Shown here: one piece after another, positions 36,253-44,522 of the stretch
Layout: each line of letters opens with the position of its first letter
Position numbering within the stretch: position 1 is the stretch's first letter
Origin: an uncultured Prevotellaceae bacterium
GTDB lineage: Bacteria > Bacteroidota > Bacteroidia > Bacteroidales > Bacteroidaceae
Assembly (NCBI GenBank): GCA_946410305.1
Contig: CAMJZV010000014.1
Span: forward strand, 1-64,000
Direction of reading: 5' to 3'
Length of the DNA stretch: 64,000 bases
Position numbers and translations under genes: made by a program
Notes under the pieces: generated by a model
The model's database searches: none
Seen by the model: the letters and a program-made list of their open reading frames with translations, nothing else
What the model was told of the DNA's origin: nothing

Positions 36253-37017
36253 TCAAGGCTGGCTTTCGCCCTCTACATACTCCTCTAGGAACATGTGTTC
36301 ACCATCATAGACTGCATAGGTAAACTGGCTAATCCAGTCGCCCAGAATCATTAGGCGGGTGTTACGTGCCAGCTTGATATCGAGCTCGATATGACGATGT
36401 CCAAAGATGAAGTAGTCGATATTGGGATGATTCTCAATATATTTCTTGGCATAGAGCACTAAGTGCTCCTTGTCTTCACCCAGATATACCACATCGCTAT
36501 TTTCCTTATGCTTGATATAGCTATGCTTAGCCCATGCCAGTCCAAAGCTGAGGCCCCAACGAGGATGCAGACCAGAGAAGAGCCACTGGCACACCTTGTT
36601 ATGGAAGATGGCGCGAATGAACTTAAACGACTTATTGGGGTCACCCATGCCGTCACCATGGGCCAAGAAGAACTCATGGCCATATATCTCAGTAGTCTCC
36701 GGCTTTTTGTGCAGAATAACGCCACACTCCTTTTCCAAGTACTCGTAGGCCCAGATGTCGTGGTTGCCCGTGAAGTAATGCACCTCAACACCCATATCCG
36801 TCAACTCTGACAACTTACCCAGGAAGCGAGTGAAGCCCTTAGGTACCACATATTTGTATTCGTACCAGAAATCGAACATATCACCCAACAGGTAGATAGC
36901 GGCAGCCTTCTCCTTGATAGAGTCAAGGAAGCGCACCAAGCGACGCTCCTGCGTACGCTGATGAGGCACAGCCAGTGAGCCAAGGTGGGCATCGGAAAGG
37001 AAATAGACGTTCTTCAT
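36253..37017 (-). CDS. lpxH: UDP-2,3-diacylglucosamine diphosphatase (LpxH-like)
   Basis: The 254-residue metallophosphoesterase shows FLSDAHLGS, LLGDMFDFWYEY, FTGNHDIW, LAHGDGMG and FIFGHRHIELD, the full metal-binding set. LpxH removes UMP from UDP-diacyl-glucosamine in lipid A synthesis. The ATG at 37017 is preferred to a GTG at 37026 that lies inside a short repeat. DUF59 lies just upstream, with a repeat between. Confidence 0.88.
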   Translation of the reverse strand: MKNVYFLSDAHLGSLAVPHQRTQERRLVRFLDSIKEKAAAIYLLGDMFDFWYEYKYVVPKGFTRFLGKLSELTDMGVEVHYFTGNHDIWAYEYLEKECGVILHKKPETTEIYGHEFFLAHGDGMGDPNKSFKFIRAIFHNKVCQWLFSGLHPRWGLSFGLAWAKHSYIKHKENSDVVYLGEDKEHLVLYAKKYIENHPNIDYFIFGHRHIELDIKLARNTRLMILGDWISQFTYAVYDGEHMFLEEYVEGESQP

Positions 37018-37021
37018 ATTT

Positions 37022-37057
37022 TTCACTATTCTCTATTCACTGTTCACTATTCACTAG
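37022..37057 (+). repeat. TTCACTA-type repeat between DUF59 and lpxH
   Basis: TTCACTATTCTCTATTCACT is followed by TGTTCACTATTCACTAG. Its CTAG end overlaps the stop codon of the DUF59 gene on the minus strand. Confidence 0.65.
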
Positions 37058-37374
37058 TCGAACCCCAGTTCGACGCGTGCTTCTTCACTCATCATGCTCT
37101 GGTCCCAGGCAGGTTCAAAGACCAAATTGACGTTAGCTGTCGTGATGCCACTAACCGACTCTACCTTGCTACGCACATCCTCGAGAATGAAGTCGGCAGC
37201 AGGACAGTTGGGAGCAGTGAACGTCATATCCATATCCACCGTGCCATCGTCCTGCACATCAATCTTATAGATCATGCCCAGGTCGTAAATGTTGACGGGA
37301 ATCTCTGGATCATAGACGGTTTTCAGCACATCAACGATGCGCTCTTCCAATTGTGTTTTCTCTTCTTGTGTCAT
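37054..37374 (-). CDS. DUF59 metal-sulfur cluster assembly factor (SufT/PaaD-like)
   Basis: The 106-residue protein has KTVYDPEIPVNIYDLGMIY and TFTAPNCPAADFI, with the conserved DPEIPVNIxDLG and single-Cys motifs of the DUF59 family, which helps mature or carry iron-sulfur clusters. The ATG at 37374 gives the standard length. Its stop codon lies in a TTCACTA-type repeat. It is divergent from the Fur-family gene, and the two -7 boxes are only 14 nt apart. Confidence 0.85.
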   Translation of the reverse strand: MTQEEKTQLEERIVDVLKTVYDPEIPVNIYDLGMIYKIDVQDDGTVDMDMTFTAPNCPAADFILEDVRSKVESVSGITTANVNLVFEPAWDQSMMSEEARVELGFD

Positions 37375-37394
37375 AATATTATCAGTCTTCGGTG

Positions 37395-37402
37395 CAAAGT
37401 TA
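37395..37402 (-). promoter_or_regulatory. -7 box for the DUF59-lpxH-kdgK unit
   Basis: TAACTTTG on the minus strand lies 20 nt upstream of the DUF59 ATG and 14 nt from the divergent -7 box of the Fur-family gene. Confidence 0.5.
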
Positions 37403-37416
37403 CAATATTTTTTTCT

Positions 37417-37424
37417 TATCTTTG
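37417..37424 (+). promoter_or_regulatory. -7 box for the Fur-family gene
   Basis: TATCTTTG lies 23 nt before the ATG at 37448. Its -33 position would overlap the divergent DUF59 -7 box. Confidence 0.5.
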
Positions 37425-37447
37425 CAGACGAAACAAAAAAATTTACT

Positions 37448-37879
37448 ATGTTACACCTCGATATTTCTGACGAACAGGTCCTCGACAATGCTGGTATACG
37501 TGTTACTGCCGTACGTCTGCTCATCTGGCGTAAGGTGCGCCATGAGTTCAGCGATGCCTTCAGTCTGGCAGACCTAGAGGCTGTCCTGCCCACAGTCGAC
37601 CGCTCCACTATTTTCCGCACACTGACACTACTCTCTGAGGCCCATCTGCTGCATGACATCGACGACGGCTCGGGTTCACAGAAATACTGTGTCTGCCATC
37701 TGGACGATACACGACAGTGTTATGGTCATGTGCATCTGACCTGTCGCTGTTGTCATCGCACCTTCTGCCTGAAAGACGTTCACATCCCCTCCGTGCCGCT
37801 GCCTGCAGGTTTCCAGATAGAAGAGGCAGAATATGTGGTGAAGGGAATCTGTCCGCAGTGCAACGACGAAGTACAATAA
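37448..37879 (+). CDS. Fur-family metalloregulator
   Basis: The 143-residue protein starts MLHLDISDEQVLDNAG and has a winged helix (VRLLIWRKVRHEFSDAFSLA, then DLEAVLPTVDRSTIFRTLTL) followed by a metal-binding dimerisation part with HVHLTCRCCHRTFC and CPQCNDE, the two CxxC structural zinc pairs. Whether it senses iron, zinc or peroxide cannot be told. The ATG at 37448 fits the -7 box; an upstream frame start is not supported. An AgcS symporter follows after 17 nt. Confidence 0.85.
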   Translation: MLHLDISDEQVLDNAGIRVTAVRLLIWRKVRHEFSDAFSLADLEAVLPTVDRSTIFRTLTLLSEAHLLHDIDDGSGSQKYCVCHLDDTRQCYGHVHLTCRCCHRTFCLKDVHIPSVPLPAGFQIEEAEYVVKGICPQCNDEVQ

Positions 37880-37896
37880 TTAATTACTGACCGTAT

Positions 37897-39330
37897 ATGA
37901 ACTTGAATGAACTCATCACTTCCGTAAACGACGCCATCTGGGGCTACGTACTCATAGTAGCATTGGTAGGCTGTGGACTATGGTTTACCATTAAGACGCA
38001 CTTTGTACAGTTCCGCATGGTAGGCGAGATGTTTCGACTGCTGACAGATTCTGCTGTCAACACCGTAGAAGAACAAGTGAAGGAGCAGAAGAGAGGAGAG
38101 ACCAGTAAGCATATCTCGTCATTCCAAGCCTTTGCCGTCAGTGTGGCCACGCGTGTAGGAACTGGCAACCTGGCGGGTGTGGCATCAGCCATTGCCATCG
38201 GTGGCCCTGGCGCCGTCTTCTGGATGTGGCTCATCGCCCTCATCGGCTCAGCAACGGCCTTCGTAGAGTCTACACTAGCACAGCTCTACAAGCAGAAACA
38301 CAAGGACTCATTTATTGGTGGTCCTGCCTACTATATCCAAAAAGGTCTGAAGCAGCGCTGGATGGCCATCACCTTTGCCATCCTTATCACCTGTCAGTTT
38401 GGTCTTTCCAACAACTCCATACAAGCCAACACCATCTGTGGAGCCATGCAGGAGGCCTTTGGCTTGTCACCACTTTGGGTAGGTATCTTTTTGGCCACAC
38501 TCGCCTTGTTCATTGTCTTCGGAGGTATCCAGCGCATTGCCCAAGTCAGTGCCGTACTGGTTCCTGTAATGGCTGTCGGCTATCTGCTACTGGCTATCGT
38601 CGTCATCATCATGAATATCGGTTTGATACCTTATGTATTTAAAATCATTGTAGAAGATGCCTTTGGCATTCAGCAGATAGCGGGTGGTGGTATTGGTGCT
38701 ACCATCATGAATGGCGTCAAGCGCGGACTGTTCTCTAACGAGGCGGGTGAAGGTAGCGCGCCAAACGTAGCAGCGACTGCAACCGTAACCCATCCTGTCA
38801 AGCAGGGGCTCATCCAGGCGCTGGGTGTCTTTACGGATACACTGCTTGTTTGTTCATGTACAGCCTTCATTATCTTGATTAGCGGACTCTATAAAGTGCC
38901 TGAGTTGAATGGTATCGCCCTTACGCAGACAGCCCTGCAATCAGAGGTGGGTGCCATGGGCCCAATCTTTATTGCCGTAGCCATTCTTCTCTTTGCCTTC
39001 TCCAGCATCATCGGCAACTACTATTATGGTGAAGCCAACATCCGCTTCATCACACCCAGCAACACGGTGATGACTATCTATCGTATCTGCTCGGCAGGTA
39101 TCATGGTTATCTTTGGAGCCTTGGCTAGCTTCGAACTCGTCTGGAACATCGTCGACTTCTTCATGGCGTTCCTCACAGCCTGCAACCTCATCGCTATTGT
39201 CATCTTGGGACGTTATGCCTTCCGTCTGTTGGATGACTATCGCCAACAGAAGCGACAGGGTATAAAAGAACCCGTCTTCCACCGCAGACAGCTGCCTGAG
39301 ATAGAAGACGAGATCGAGTGCTGGGAATAA
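37897..39330 (+). CDS. Alanine/glycine:cation symporter (AgcS family)
   Basis: The 477-residue protein has about 10-11 hydrophobic helices and the AgcS signatures SVATRVGTGNLAGVASAI and SNEAGEGSAPNVAATATV. It imports alanine or glycine with sodium or proton. It lies 17 nt after the Fur-family gene, so they may share a transcript. It is convergent with the DUF3332 gene, with only 8 nt between and no terminator. Confidence 0.88.
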   Translation: MNLNELITSVNDAIWGYVLIVALVGCGLWFTIKTHFVQFRMVGEMFRLLTDSAVNTVEEQVKEQKRGETSKHISSFQAFAVSVATRVGTGNLAGVASAIAIGGPGAVFWMWLIALIGSATAFVESTLAQLYKQKHKDSFIGGPAYYIQKGLKQRWMAITFAILITCQFGLSNNSIQANTICGAMQEAFGLSPLWVGIFLATLALFIVFGGIQRIAQVSAVLVPVMAVGYLLLAIVVIIMNIGLIPYVFKIIVEDAFGIQQIAGGGIGATIMNGVKRGLFSNEAGEGSAPNVAATATVTHPVKQGLIQALGVFTDTLLVCSCTAFIILISGLYKVPELNGIALTQTALQSEVGAMGPIFIAVAILLFAFSSIIGNYYYGEANIRFITPSNTVMTIYRICSAGIMVIFGALASFELVWNIVDFFMAFLTACNLIAIVILGRYAFRLLDDYRQQKRQGIKEPVFHRRQLPEIEDEIECWE

Positions 39331-39338
39331 GTATTCCC

Positions 39339-39890
39339 TTAGTTCATAGCGAAGAAGGTGCCATTGGCAGCCATGCGAGCGTCATAAACGCCAACCTCGT
39401 TGAGGGTGAAGTTACGGTTCTCGCCATTGACATTAGCCTGGATAGTACCGTCAGCATTGAAACGGAAGAGCTCCTTCTGTACACCATTCTGCTCAACAGA
39501 CCAAGAGTCGTTAGCGTCGTCGTGGATGAAATAAGTGATCTCACCGGTAGGAGCCTTTACCTCATAACCGTTCTTCAGCGTAGTAACAGCATAGTAGCGG
39601 CCGTCCTGACCCATCACCTGCTGAGTCTTTCCAATGTTAGAGGCCATGGGGTTGCTGCCAGACCAGAACTCGATGGTGTTGAGTACCAGAATGTCAACGA
39701 ACTGACAGATACCACCAACGATGGGAACCAAGAAGAAGCCCACGATGGCATTAACGAACTTGCTGCTGGTCATGTGATTCTGCCAGTTGATGTACTTGTT
39801 CCAAAGAGCATACTTACCGACGAAACATGAACTGAGCAGGAAGGTTCCTGCAAGGAGGCATGCAGCCACTTTCAAACTGATTTTTTTCAT
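39339..39890 (-). CDS. DUF3332 domain-containing lipoprotein
   Basis: The 183-residue protein has a lipobox (LLSSC), a hydrophobic stretch FVNAIVGFFLVPIVGGICQF and then NTIEFWSGSNP, typical of DUF3332, followed by a hydrophilic beta-rich tail. The role is unknown. It lies 21 nt after the WbqC gene, so it may be the end of the dapB-lepB operon. Confidence 0.75.
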   Translation of the reverse strand: MKKISLKVAACLLAGTFLLSSCFVGKYALWNKYINWQNHMTSSKFVNAIVGFFLVPIVGGICQFVDILVLNTIEFWSGSNPMASNIGKTQQVMGQDGRYYAVTTLKNGYEVKAPTGEITYFIHDDANDSWSVEQNGVQKELFRFNADGTIQANVNGENRNFTLNEVGVYDARMAANGTFFAMN

Positions 39891-39911
39891 TGTTGTTAGG
39901 TTTTAAAGGGT

Positions 39912-40535
39912 TTATAAATAAAAAACAGCTTCATTTCCCATATTAAATAGTAGGTCGAGAATCGAGAGGTTGGATTGGAACCCATGCTTGCCTTCAAACA
40001 CCTGCCAGTAGCGACGAGGCTGAAAGTCAGCATCAGCCTGTGGGTGCTTGGCATTGATGACTTCTCTGTAATCATCGATATCCGATGGCTGACGACTGAA
40101 GTCTGTTGTATAGCTAACCTTGGGATGAATATCCAGCAAGTTACACACTGTCTGACGAATTGCCTCGTTGAAATCGACCAAAAACTCATATTTCTTTTCA
40201 AAGAACGGTCGGATGTCATCAGCATAATAGTCAAAGAACGGGCTCTCATTATAGGCACTCTGCAGGGCGTTCCAGTGTATACGTCGCCAGTTGTTGTGGT
40301 CACTGATACGCAGGTCCTTGACTTTTAATATTTCATTTTTAATGTTTAATGTATCATGTTCCACCGGTACCGTCAGTGCCTGCAGACCATTGGCAGTAGC
40401 TATCACGCAGCGGTTGCGGTAGGTCTGCTTCTGGTAAGAGTCATACTGTTCTATCAGCGTCTGGTCATAGCGACACAACTTCTGGTACCACTGGATGGGA
40501 CCAAAATAGGTAGTCTGTAACAACGCTGTACTCAT
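39912..40535 (-). CDS. WbqC-like family protein
   Basis: The 207-residue protein begins LLQTTYFGPIQWYQKLCRYD and contains SAYNESPFFDYYADDI, motifs of the WbqC family, thought to act in nucleotide-sugar or glycan metabolism. The ATG overlaps the stop of the small LepB homologue (ATGA). Residues about 59-73 (HDTLNIKNEILKVKD) are encoded by an AT-rich repeat of the TTTAATATTTCATTTTTAAT type, apparently an in-frame insertion. Confidence 0.8.
   Translation of the reverse strand: MSTALLQTTYFGPIQWYQKLCRYDQTLIEQYDSYQKQTYRNRCVIATANGLQALTVPVEHDTLNIKNEILKVKDLRISDHNNWRRIHWNALQSAYNESPFFDYYADDIRPFFEKKYEFLVDFNEAIRQTVCNLLDIHPKVSYTTDFSRQPSDIDDYREVINAKHPQADADFQPRRYWQVFEGKHGFQSNLSILDLLFNMGNEAVFYL
40320..40361 (-). 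repeat. AT-rich short repeat inside the WbqC gene
   Basis: TTTTAATATTTCATTTTTAA and following TGTTTAATGTATC units lie within the coding sequence, in frame, and resemble intergenic AT repeats near 59521. Confidence 0.45.
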
Positions 40536-41032
40536 TGCAGTCTGAGATTTTTACGATTATATATTACAGTTATGACTTCTCCAATGATGCTACTCTCTGG
40601 GATGAAACCCAGATGACGCGAGTCGGCAGGATTCTGTTGGTTCAGCGCCTCCAGCCAGTAGTAGTCAGCTTTAGCGCAGGTCTTCAGTCCTGGTACGACG
40701 AGATTTCCTTTGTGCGTAAGAATGGTGTCACCAGGTACCGCCTTGCAGCGGGCGATATATATCCCTGCAACGGAATCGCAGGGCACGGTGAACGCAACGA
40801 TGTCGCCTCTTTTCACGGGTTGTCGCAGCAGACGACTATAGGGCAGCAGACCATGTCCCTCGATACGCAGTCCATAGCTGCAACGGTTCACCAGCAGGCA
40901 GTCACCATGTTTATACAATGGTGCCAGTCCATTGCCTGTGACGCTATGAATGGAAAAGACCAAAGCACGGAAGCCTAGCATCAGTATGAAAGCTGACGCC
41001 AGTACTATCACGTTCTTCAGCCATTTTGCCAT
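40532..41032 (-). CDS. S26 signal-peptidase-like protein lacking both catalytic residues
   Basis: The 166-residue protein has one N-terminal helix and the S26 boxes in order: SVTGNGLAPLYKHGDCLLVN, KRGDIVAFTVP, IYIARCKAVPGDTI and the DSRHLGFIPESSIIG C-terminal box. Aligned with the full-length LepB next door, the nucleophile Ser (PSSSLE, S99) is Gly 35 and the general-base Lys (YVKRC, K251) is Ala 94; a Lys at 97 is near but three positions off. It is probably an inactive relative, perhaps binding LepB or substrates. It starts 33 nt after lepB and overlaps the WbqC gene. Confidence 0.8.
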   Translation of the reverse strand: MAKWLKNVIVLASAFILMLGFRALVFSIHSVTGNGLAPLYKHGDCLLVNRCSYGLRIEGHGLLPYSRLLRQPVKRGDIVAFTVPCDSVAGIYIARCKAVPGDTILTHKGNLVVPGLKTCAKADYYWLEALNQQNPADSRHLGFIPESSIIGEVITVIYNRKNLRLQ

Positions 41033-41064
41033 ATCTCTTACATCTTCCTTCTCACATCACACAT

Positions 41065-42501
41065 CTACTTGATATTGTCAACAAAGCGGAACAGGCGACT
41101 CCAGCGTATGCCAGAGAAACCACCACGGTCAGGATCACTACTCCACCAGATGAAGATGGGCTTACCCACGATGTGGTCTTCAGGCACGAAACCCCAGTAG
41201 CGGGAGTCGAGCGAGTTGTGACGGTTGTCACCCTGCATCCAGTAGTAGTCCAACTTAAAGGTGTACTTAGTGGTCTCCTTATCGTTGATAAATATCTTTC
41301 CGTCTTTCACCTCTAGCTTATTACCTTCATAGGTACGGATAGGACGCTCATAGATGGGCAGATTCTTCAGCGTCAGGTCGATGGTCTCCCCCTTGGCAGG
41401 AATCCAGATAGGACCATAGTTGTCGCGCGTCCAGTGCATATTACCATTCAAGGGATAGATGTCCAGCTCGCTGGCATCGGTATTCAGCTTGATGCTCTCC
41501 ACAATGTCGGGACGCTTCTTCAAGATGTCTGCCGTCTTGTTAGTCATCGGCATATATCCGTAGTTGTTGAGGTCCTTCAGCTCTTCCATCGTAATACCCC
41601 ACTCCTGCATCTCTTCATCGGTGAAATGGCGCTTCAGCTTCAGCTGGTAGGTATACTGCACATTGTCAGGTTCCTTGTTGGCCTTACCATTAATATAGAT
41701 GATACGGTCTTTGATTTGCAGTGTCTGACCAGGCAGTCCCACGCAACGCTTCACGTAGTTCTCACGACGGTCGGTAGGACGGGTATCGATGAGACCATAC
41801 TCCTGAGGATTGGCCTCGATGATTTGCTTACCAGCCTGATAGATAGTATTGAAATACAGAGGCAACTGTGCTTGTGTCAGCGAATCGGGATTCGGACGCT
41901 GAGGGTAGGTTTGGTAACCTATCTGGTAGCACAGCTGATAGTAGTCATATACTTGATATTGTTGTGCTGAGCAGATAGTGTCACCTGCAGGGAAGTTGAA
42001 GACAACGATGTCGTTCAACTGAATCTTTCCCAAACCCTTGACACGACGATAGTCCCAATGCGGCCACTCAATATACGACTTACAGTTGTAGATGGGCATG
42101 GTATGCTGTGTCAGCGGCATCGTCAACGGGGTCTCAGGAATACGAGGACCATAGCTGACCTTGCTGACAAACAGGTAGTCGCCAGTGAGCAATGACTTCT
42201 CCAAAGAGCTCGACGGAATCACGTAATTCTGGAAGAAAAACAGGTTGATAAAGTAGACGGCCACCAGTGCAAAGACAAGGGCATCCACCCACGACATCAC
42301 AAAGCGTACAGGACCTTCTGCGTCCTTCCACCATTGCCAGTTGATCTTTTTGGTAATATAAACGTCATAGATGAAGGGCACGACAAGGAGTCCCATCCAT
42401 GACTCTACCCAATAGAGGAACAGCAGGTACAGTGCGAGCACGACACTGAACTTCGCCCACTGCACCTTCATATTCAGCTTTTTCTTTTCTCTCTTTTCCA
42501 T
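41065..42501 (-). CDS. lepB: Signal peptidase I
   Basis: The 478-residue S26 peptidase has two N-terminal membrane segments, the nucleophile motif VIPSSSLEKSLLTGDYLFV (S99), the general-base motif NYVKRCVGLPGQ (K251) and the C-terminal GDNRHNSLDSRYWGFVPEDH. It cleaves signal peptides at the outer face of the inner membrane. It is longer than E. coli LepB, with an insert between boxes. The start overlaps the dapB stop by one base. Confidence 0.94.
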   Translation of the reverse strand: MEKREKKKLNMKVQWAKFSVVLALYLLFLYWVESWMGLLVVPFIYDVYITKKINWQWWKDAEGPVRFVMSWVDALVFALVAVYFINLFFFQNYVIPSSSLEKSLLTGDYLFVSKVSYGPRIPETPLTMPLTQHTMPIYNCKSYIEWPHWDYRRVKGLGKIQLNDIVVFNFPAGDTICSAQQYQVYDYYQLCYQIGYQTYPQRPNPDSLTQAQLPLYFNTIYQAGKQIIEANPQEYGLIDTRPTDRRENYVKRCVGLPGQTLQIKDRIIYINGKANKEPDNVQYTYQLKLKRHFTDEEMQEWGITMEELKDLNNYGYMPMTNKTADILKKRPDIVESIKLNTDASELDIYPLNGNMHWTRDNYGPIWIPAKGETIDLTLKNLPIYERPIRTYEGNKLEVKDGKIFINDKETTKYTFKLDYYWMQGDNRHNSLDSRYWGFVPEDHIVGKPIFIWWSSDPDRGGFSGIRWSRLFRFVDNIK

Positions 42502-43217
42502 TAGAACTTAAACATGTCGCTGATGGTTAATAATCCCTGATGGTCCTTGGTATACTCTGCGGCGAGTACAGCTCCAAGGGCGAATCCCTGACGTGAATGG
42601 GCATCGTGGGTAATGGTAATAATATCTGCCTCCGAGTCGTAGCGGATGGTATGGATGCCGGGCACCTCACCACGGCGGATATGGTCTACACGCAGATATT
42701 TCTTATCGGTAGTATCTTCTTTCCAAGCCTCCTTACGGTCGATATTCTCCACTATCTGCTCAGCCAGCGTGATAGCAGTACCACTGGGATGGTCGAGTTT
42801 ATGGACATGGTGCGTTTCCTCCATCTCTACGTCATACTGTGGGAACTGGTTCATGATCTTTGCCAGGTATTTGTTGACTGCCGAGAAGATGGCAACACCA
42901 ATAGAGAAGTTCGATGCCCAGAAAAGCGTCTTTCCCTCTTCAGCACATGCCTTACGAACCTCATCGCCATGTTCTTTCATCCAACCTGTAGAGCCAGATA
43001 CAACCTTTACACCTGCAGCCCATGCTTTCAGATAATTGCCGTAAGCTGCCTGTGGAGCGGTAAACTCGATGGCCACATCAGCACTCTTGAATGCTTCACT
43101 GTTAAAGTCCTGTTGATTATCAATATCAATGATACTCACAATTTCATGGCCACGGCTGATAGCTATCTGTTCTATCATCTTACCCATCTTACCGTAGCCG
43201 ATTAATGCTATTTTCAT
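42501..43217 (-). CDS. dapB: 4-hydroxy-tetrahydrodipicolinate reductase
   Basis: The 238-residue protein starts MKIALIGYGKMGKMIEQIA (NAD(P)-binding loop) and has VVSGSTGWM, SNFSIGVAIF, EETHHVHKLDHPSGTA and LGAVLAAEY, DapB motifs of the lysine/diaminopimelate pathway. The ATG at 43217 gives the usual N-terminus. It is the first gene of the dapB-lepB-lepB homologue-WbqC run. Confidence 0.94.
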   Translation of the reverse strand: MKIALIGYGKMGKMIEQIAISRGHEIVSIIDIDNQQDFNSEAFKSADVAIEFTAPQAAYGNYLKAWAAGVKVVSGSTGWMKEHGDEVRKACAEEGKTLFWASNFSIGVAIFSAVNKYLAKIMNQFPQYDVEMEETHHVHKLDHPSGTAITLAEQIVENIDRKEAWKEDTTDKKYLRVDHIRRGEVPGIHTIRYDSEADIITITHDAHSRQGFALGAVLAAEYTKDHQGLLTISDMFKF

Positions 43218-43241
43218 GTTCCTTATTGTATTAATACCGTG

Positions 43242-43272
43242 CAAAGATACGAAATAATTCACAATTCACAAG
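43242..43272 (-). promoter_or_regulatory. Promoter for the dapB-lepB operon
   Basis: On the minus strand CTTG (43272-43269), a 19-nt spacer and TATCTTTG (43249-43242) lie 24 nt upstream of the dapB ATG. The -33 lies inside a TTCACAA-type repeat. Confidence 0.5.
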
Positions 43273-43290
43273 ATAATTCACAATTATTTA
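43257..43290. repeat. ATTCACAATT-type repeat in the dapB/methyltransferase divergent region
   Basis: AATTCACAATTCACAAGATAATTCACAATT-like units (split here by short differences) occupy the core of the divergent promoter region. Confidence 0.45.
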
Positions 43291-43291
43291 C

Positions 43292-43299
43292 TAACTTTG
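43292..43299 (+). promoter_or_regulatory. -7 box for the methyltransferase gene
   Basis: TAACTTTG ends 4 nt before the ATG at 43304, so the transcript would start at or within the start codon. Confidence 0.5.
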
Positions 43300-43303
43300 T
43301 ACC

Positions 43304-44461
43304 ATGATTAATAAACAAACGTGGGACTTCATCCGCCAGCACAGTACTGATGATGTACGAAAACTGGCACTGCAGGGCAGCAAAAACACCGACGTAGACC
43401 TGCCAATGGCGCTGCAACAGATAGCAGGGCGACAGACAGCCCTGAAGAAGTTGCCATCATGGGCAGCACAAGACGGCATTCTCTACCCACCACATCTGAA
43501 TATGGAGCAGTGCTCCAGCGAACAGACGGCACGCTACAAGGCACAACTGGCTGGGAGCGGTGACACCTATGTAGACTTAACAGGGGGGCTGGGTGTCGAC
43601 TTCTACTGGATGTCGCAGCACTTCAAGCAGCGCTACTACATCGAGCAGAATGCCGACCTCTGTACACTCACTGAGCACAACTTCCACACGCTGGGCCTTG
43701 CCTGTTCTGTATGTTGCTGCACGGCAGCGACGTACTTACCTGACATGCCCCACGCCGACGTCATCTTCCTGGATCCAGCCCGTCGCAACGAACATGGCGG
43801 GCGCACCTACGACATCAGAGACTGTATGCCCAACGTTCTGGAACTATTGCCTCTCTTGATGGAGAAAGCCGACAAGGTCATACTCAAGCTATCTCCTATG
43901 TTTGACTGGCGAAAAGCTGTCGACGACCTCCAGCATGTCACGGAGGTACACATCGTCAGTGTAGACAACGAGTGCAAGGAACTGCTATTAGTGCTCGAAT
44001 CTGTAGAGGCTCCTTTACGCCTGGTATGCGTCAACAACGACCAACACTTCGAAGTACCATCGGCGAACACCCCTCACCACTCACCCATCACCACTCACCC
44101 ATCATACCTCTACGAACCCAATGCCAGCATTATGAAGGCAGGATGCTTTGATGCGCTAGAGGAACGTTTTGCTGTACGACAGATATCCACCAACTCACAC
44201 CTCTTCCTTTCTTCCGTTGAAATCGAGGATTTTCCTGGCCGACGCTTTCAAATATGCGCCATTTCATCGACAAACAAGCAAGCACTCAAGGCTGCGCTGA
44301 CAGACATTGACCGCGCCAATATTACCGTTCGCAATTTCCCCATGTCTGTCGAGCAACTACGAAAAAAGCTCCATATGAAAGACGGTGGCAGCACCTACAT
44401 CTTTGCCACTACCGAGGCTGACGGAACGCACTGTCTGTACATTTGCCGTAAAATTGGTTAA
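43304..44461 (+). CDS. Class I SAM-dependent methyltransferase with THUMP-like domain
   Basis: The 385-residue protein has a SAM-binding core with VDLTGGLGVDFYWMSQHF and the catalytic-like FLDPARRNEHGGR motif, preceded by a helical N-terminus and followed by a THUMP-like C-terminal part. This is a widespread Bacteroidota family whose target (probably RNA) is not established. Residues about 256-268 (TPHHSPITTHPS) are encoded by a CACTCACCCATCACCACTCA repeat that looks inserted in frame. The start follows the -7 box directly. Confidence 0.8.
   Translation: MINKQTWDFIRQHSTDDVRKLALQGSKNTDVDLPMALQQIAGRQTALKKLPSWAAQDGILYPPHLNMEQCSSEQTARYKAQLAGSGDTYVDLTGGLGVDFYWMSQHFKQRYYIEQNADLCTLTEHNFHTLGLACSVCCCTAATYLPDMPHADVIFLDPARRNEHGGRTYDIRDCMPNVLELLPLLMEKADKVILKLSPMFDWRKAVDDLQHVTEVHIVSVDNECKELLLVLESVEAPLRLVCVNNDQHFEVPSANTPHHSPITTHPSYLYEPNASIMKAGCFDALEERFAVRQISTNSHLFLSSVEIEDFPGRRFQICAISSTNKQALKAALTDIDRANITVRNFPMSVEQLRKKLHMKDGGSTYIFATTEADGTHCLYICRKIG
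44068..44104 (+). repeat. CACTCACCCATCA repeat inside the methyltransferase gene
   Basis: CACCACTCACCCAT occurs twice in tandem within the coding sequence, in frame, giving a Pro/His/Ser/Thr linker. Confidence 0.5.
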
Positions 44462-44465
44462 ATAT

Positions 44466-44497
44466 TTTGGGAATCTCAGGCTTTTTCGTTACCTTTG
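44466..44497 (+). promoter_or_regulatory. Promoter for the GNAT-parE-ctpA operon
   Basis: TTTG (44466-44469), exactly 20 nt, and TACCTTTG (44490-44497), 25 nt before the start at 44523. Confidence 0.75.
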
Positions 44498-44522
44498 CAT
44501 GATATTAATCATGAATTGAAAA

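Noticed and set aside
40532..41032. Calling the small LepB homologue an active signal peptidase
   Set aside because: Both dyad positions are substituted when aligned to the neighbouring LepB and to the known E. coli pattern.
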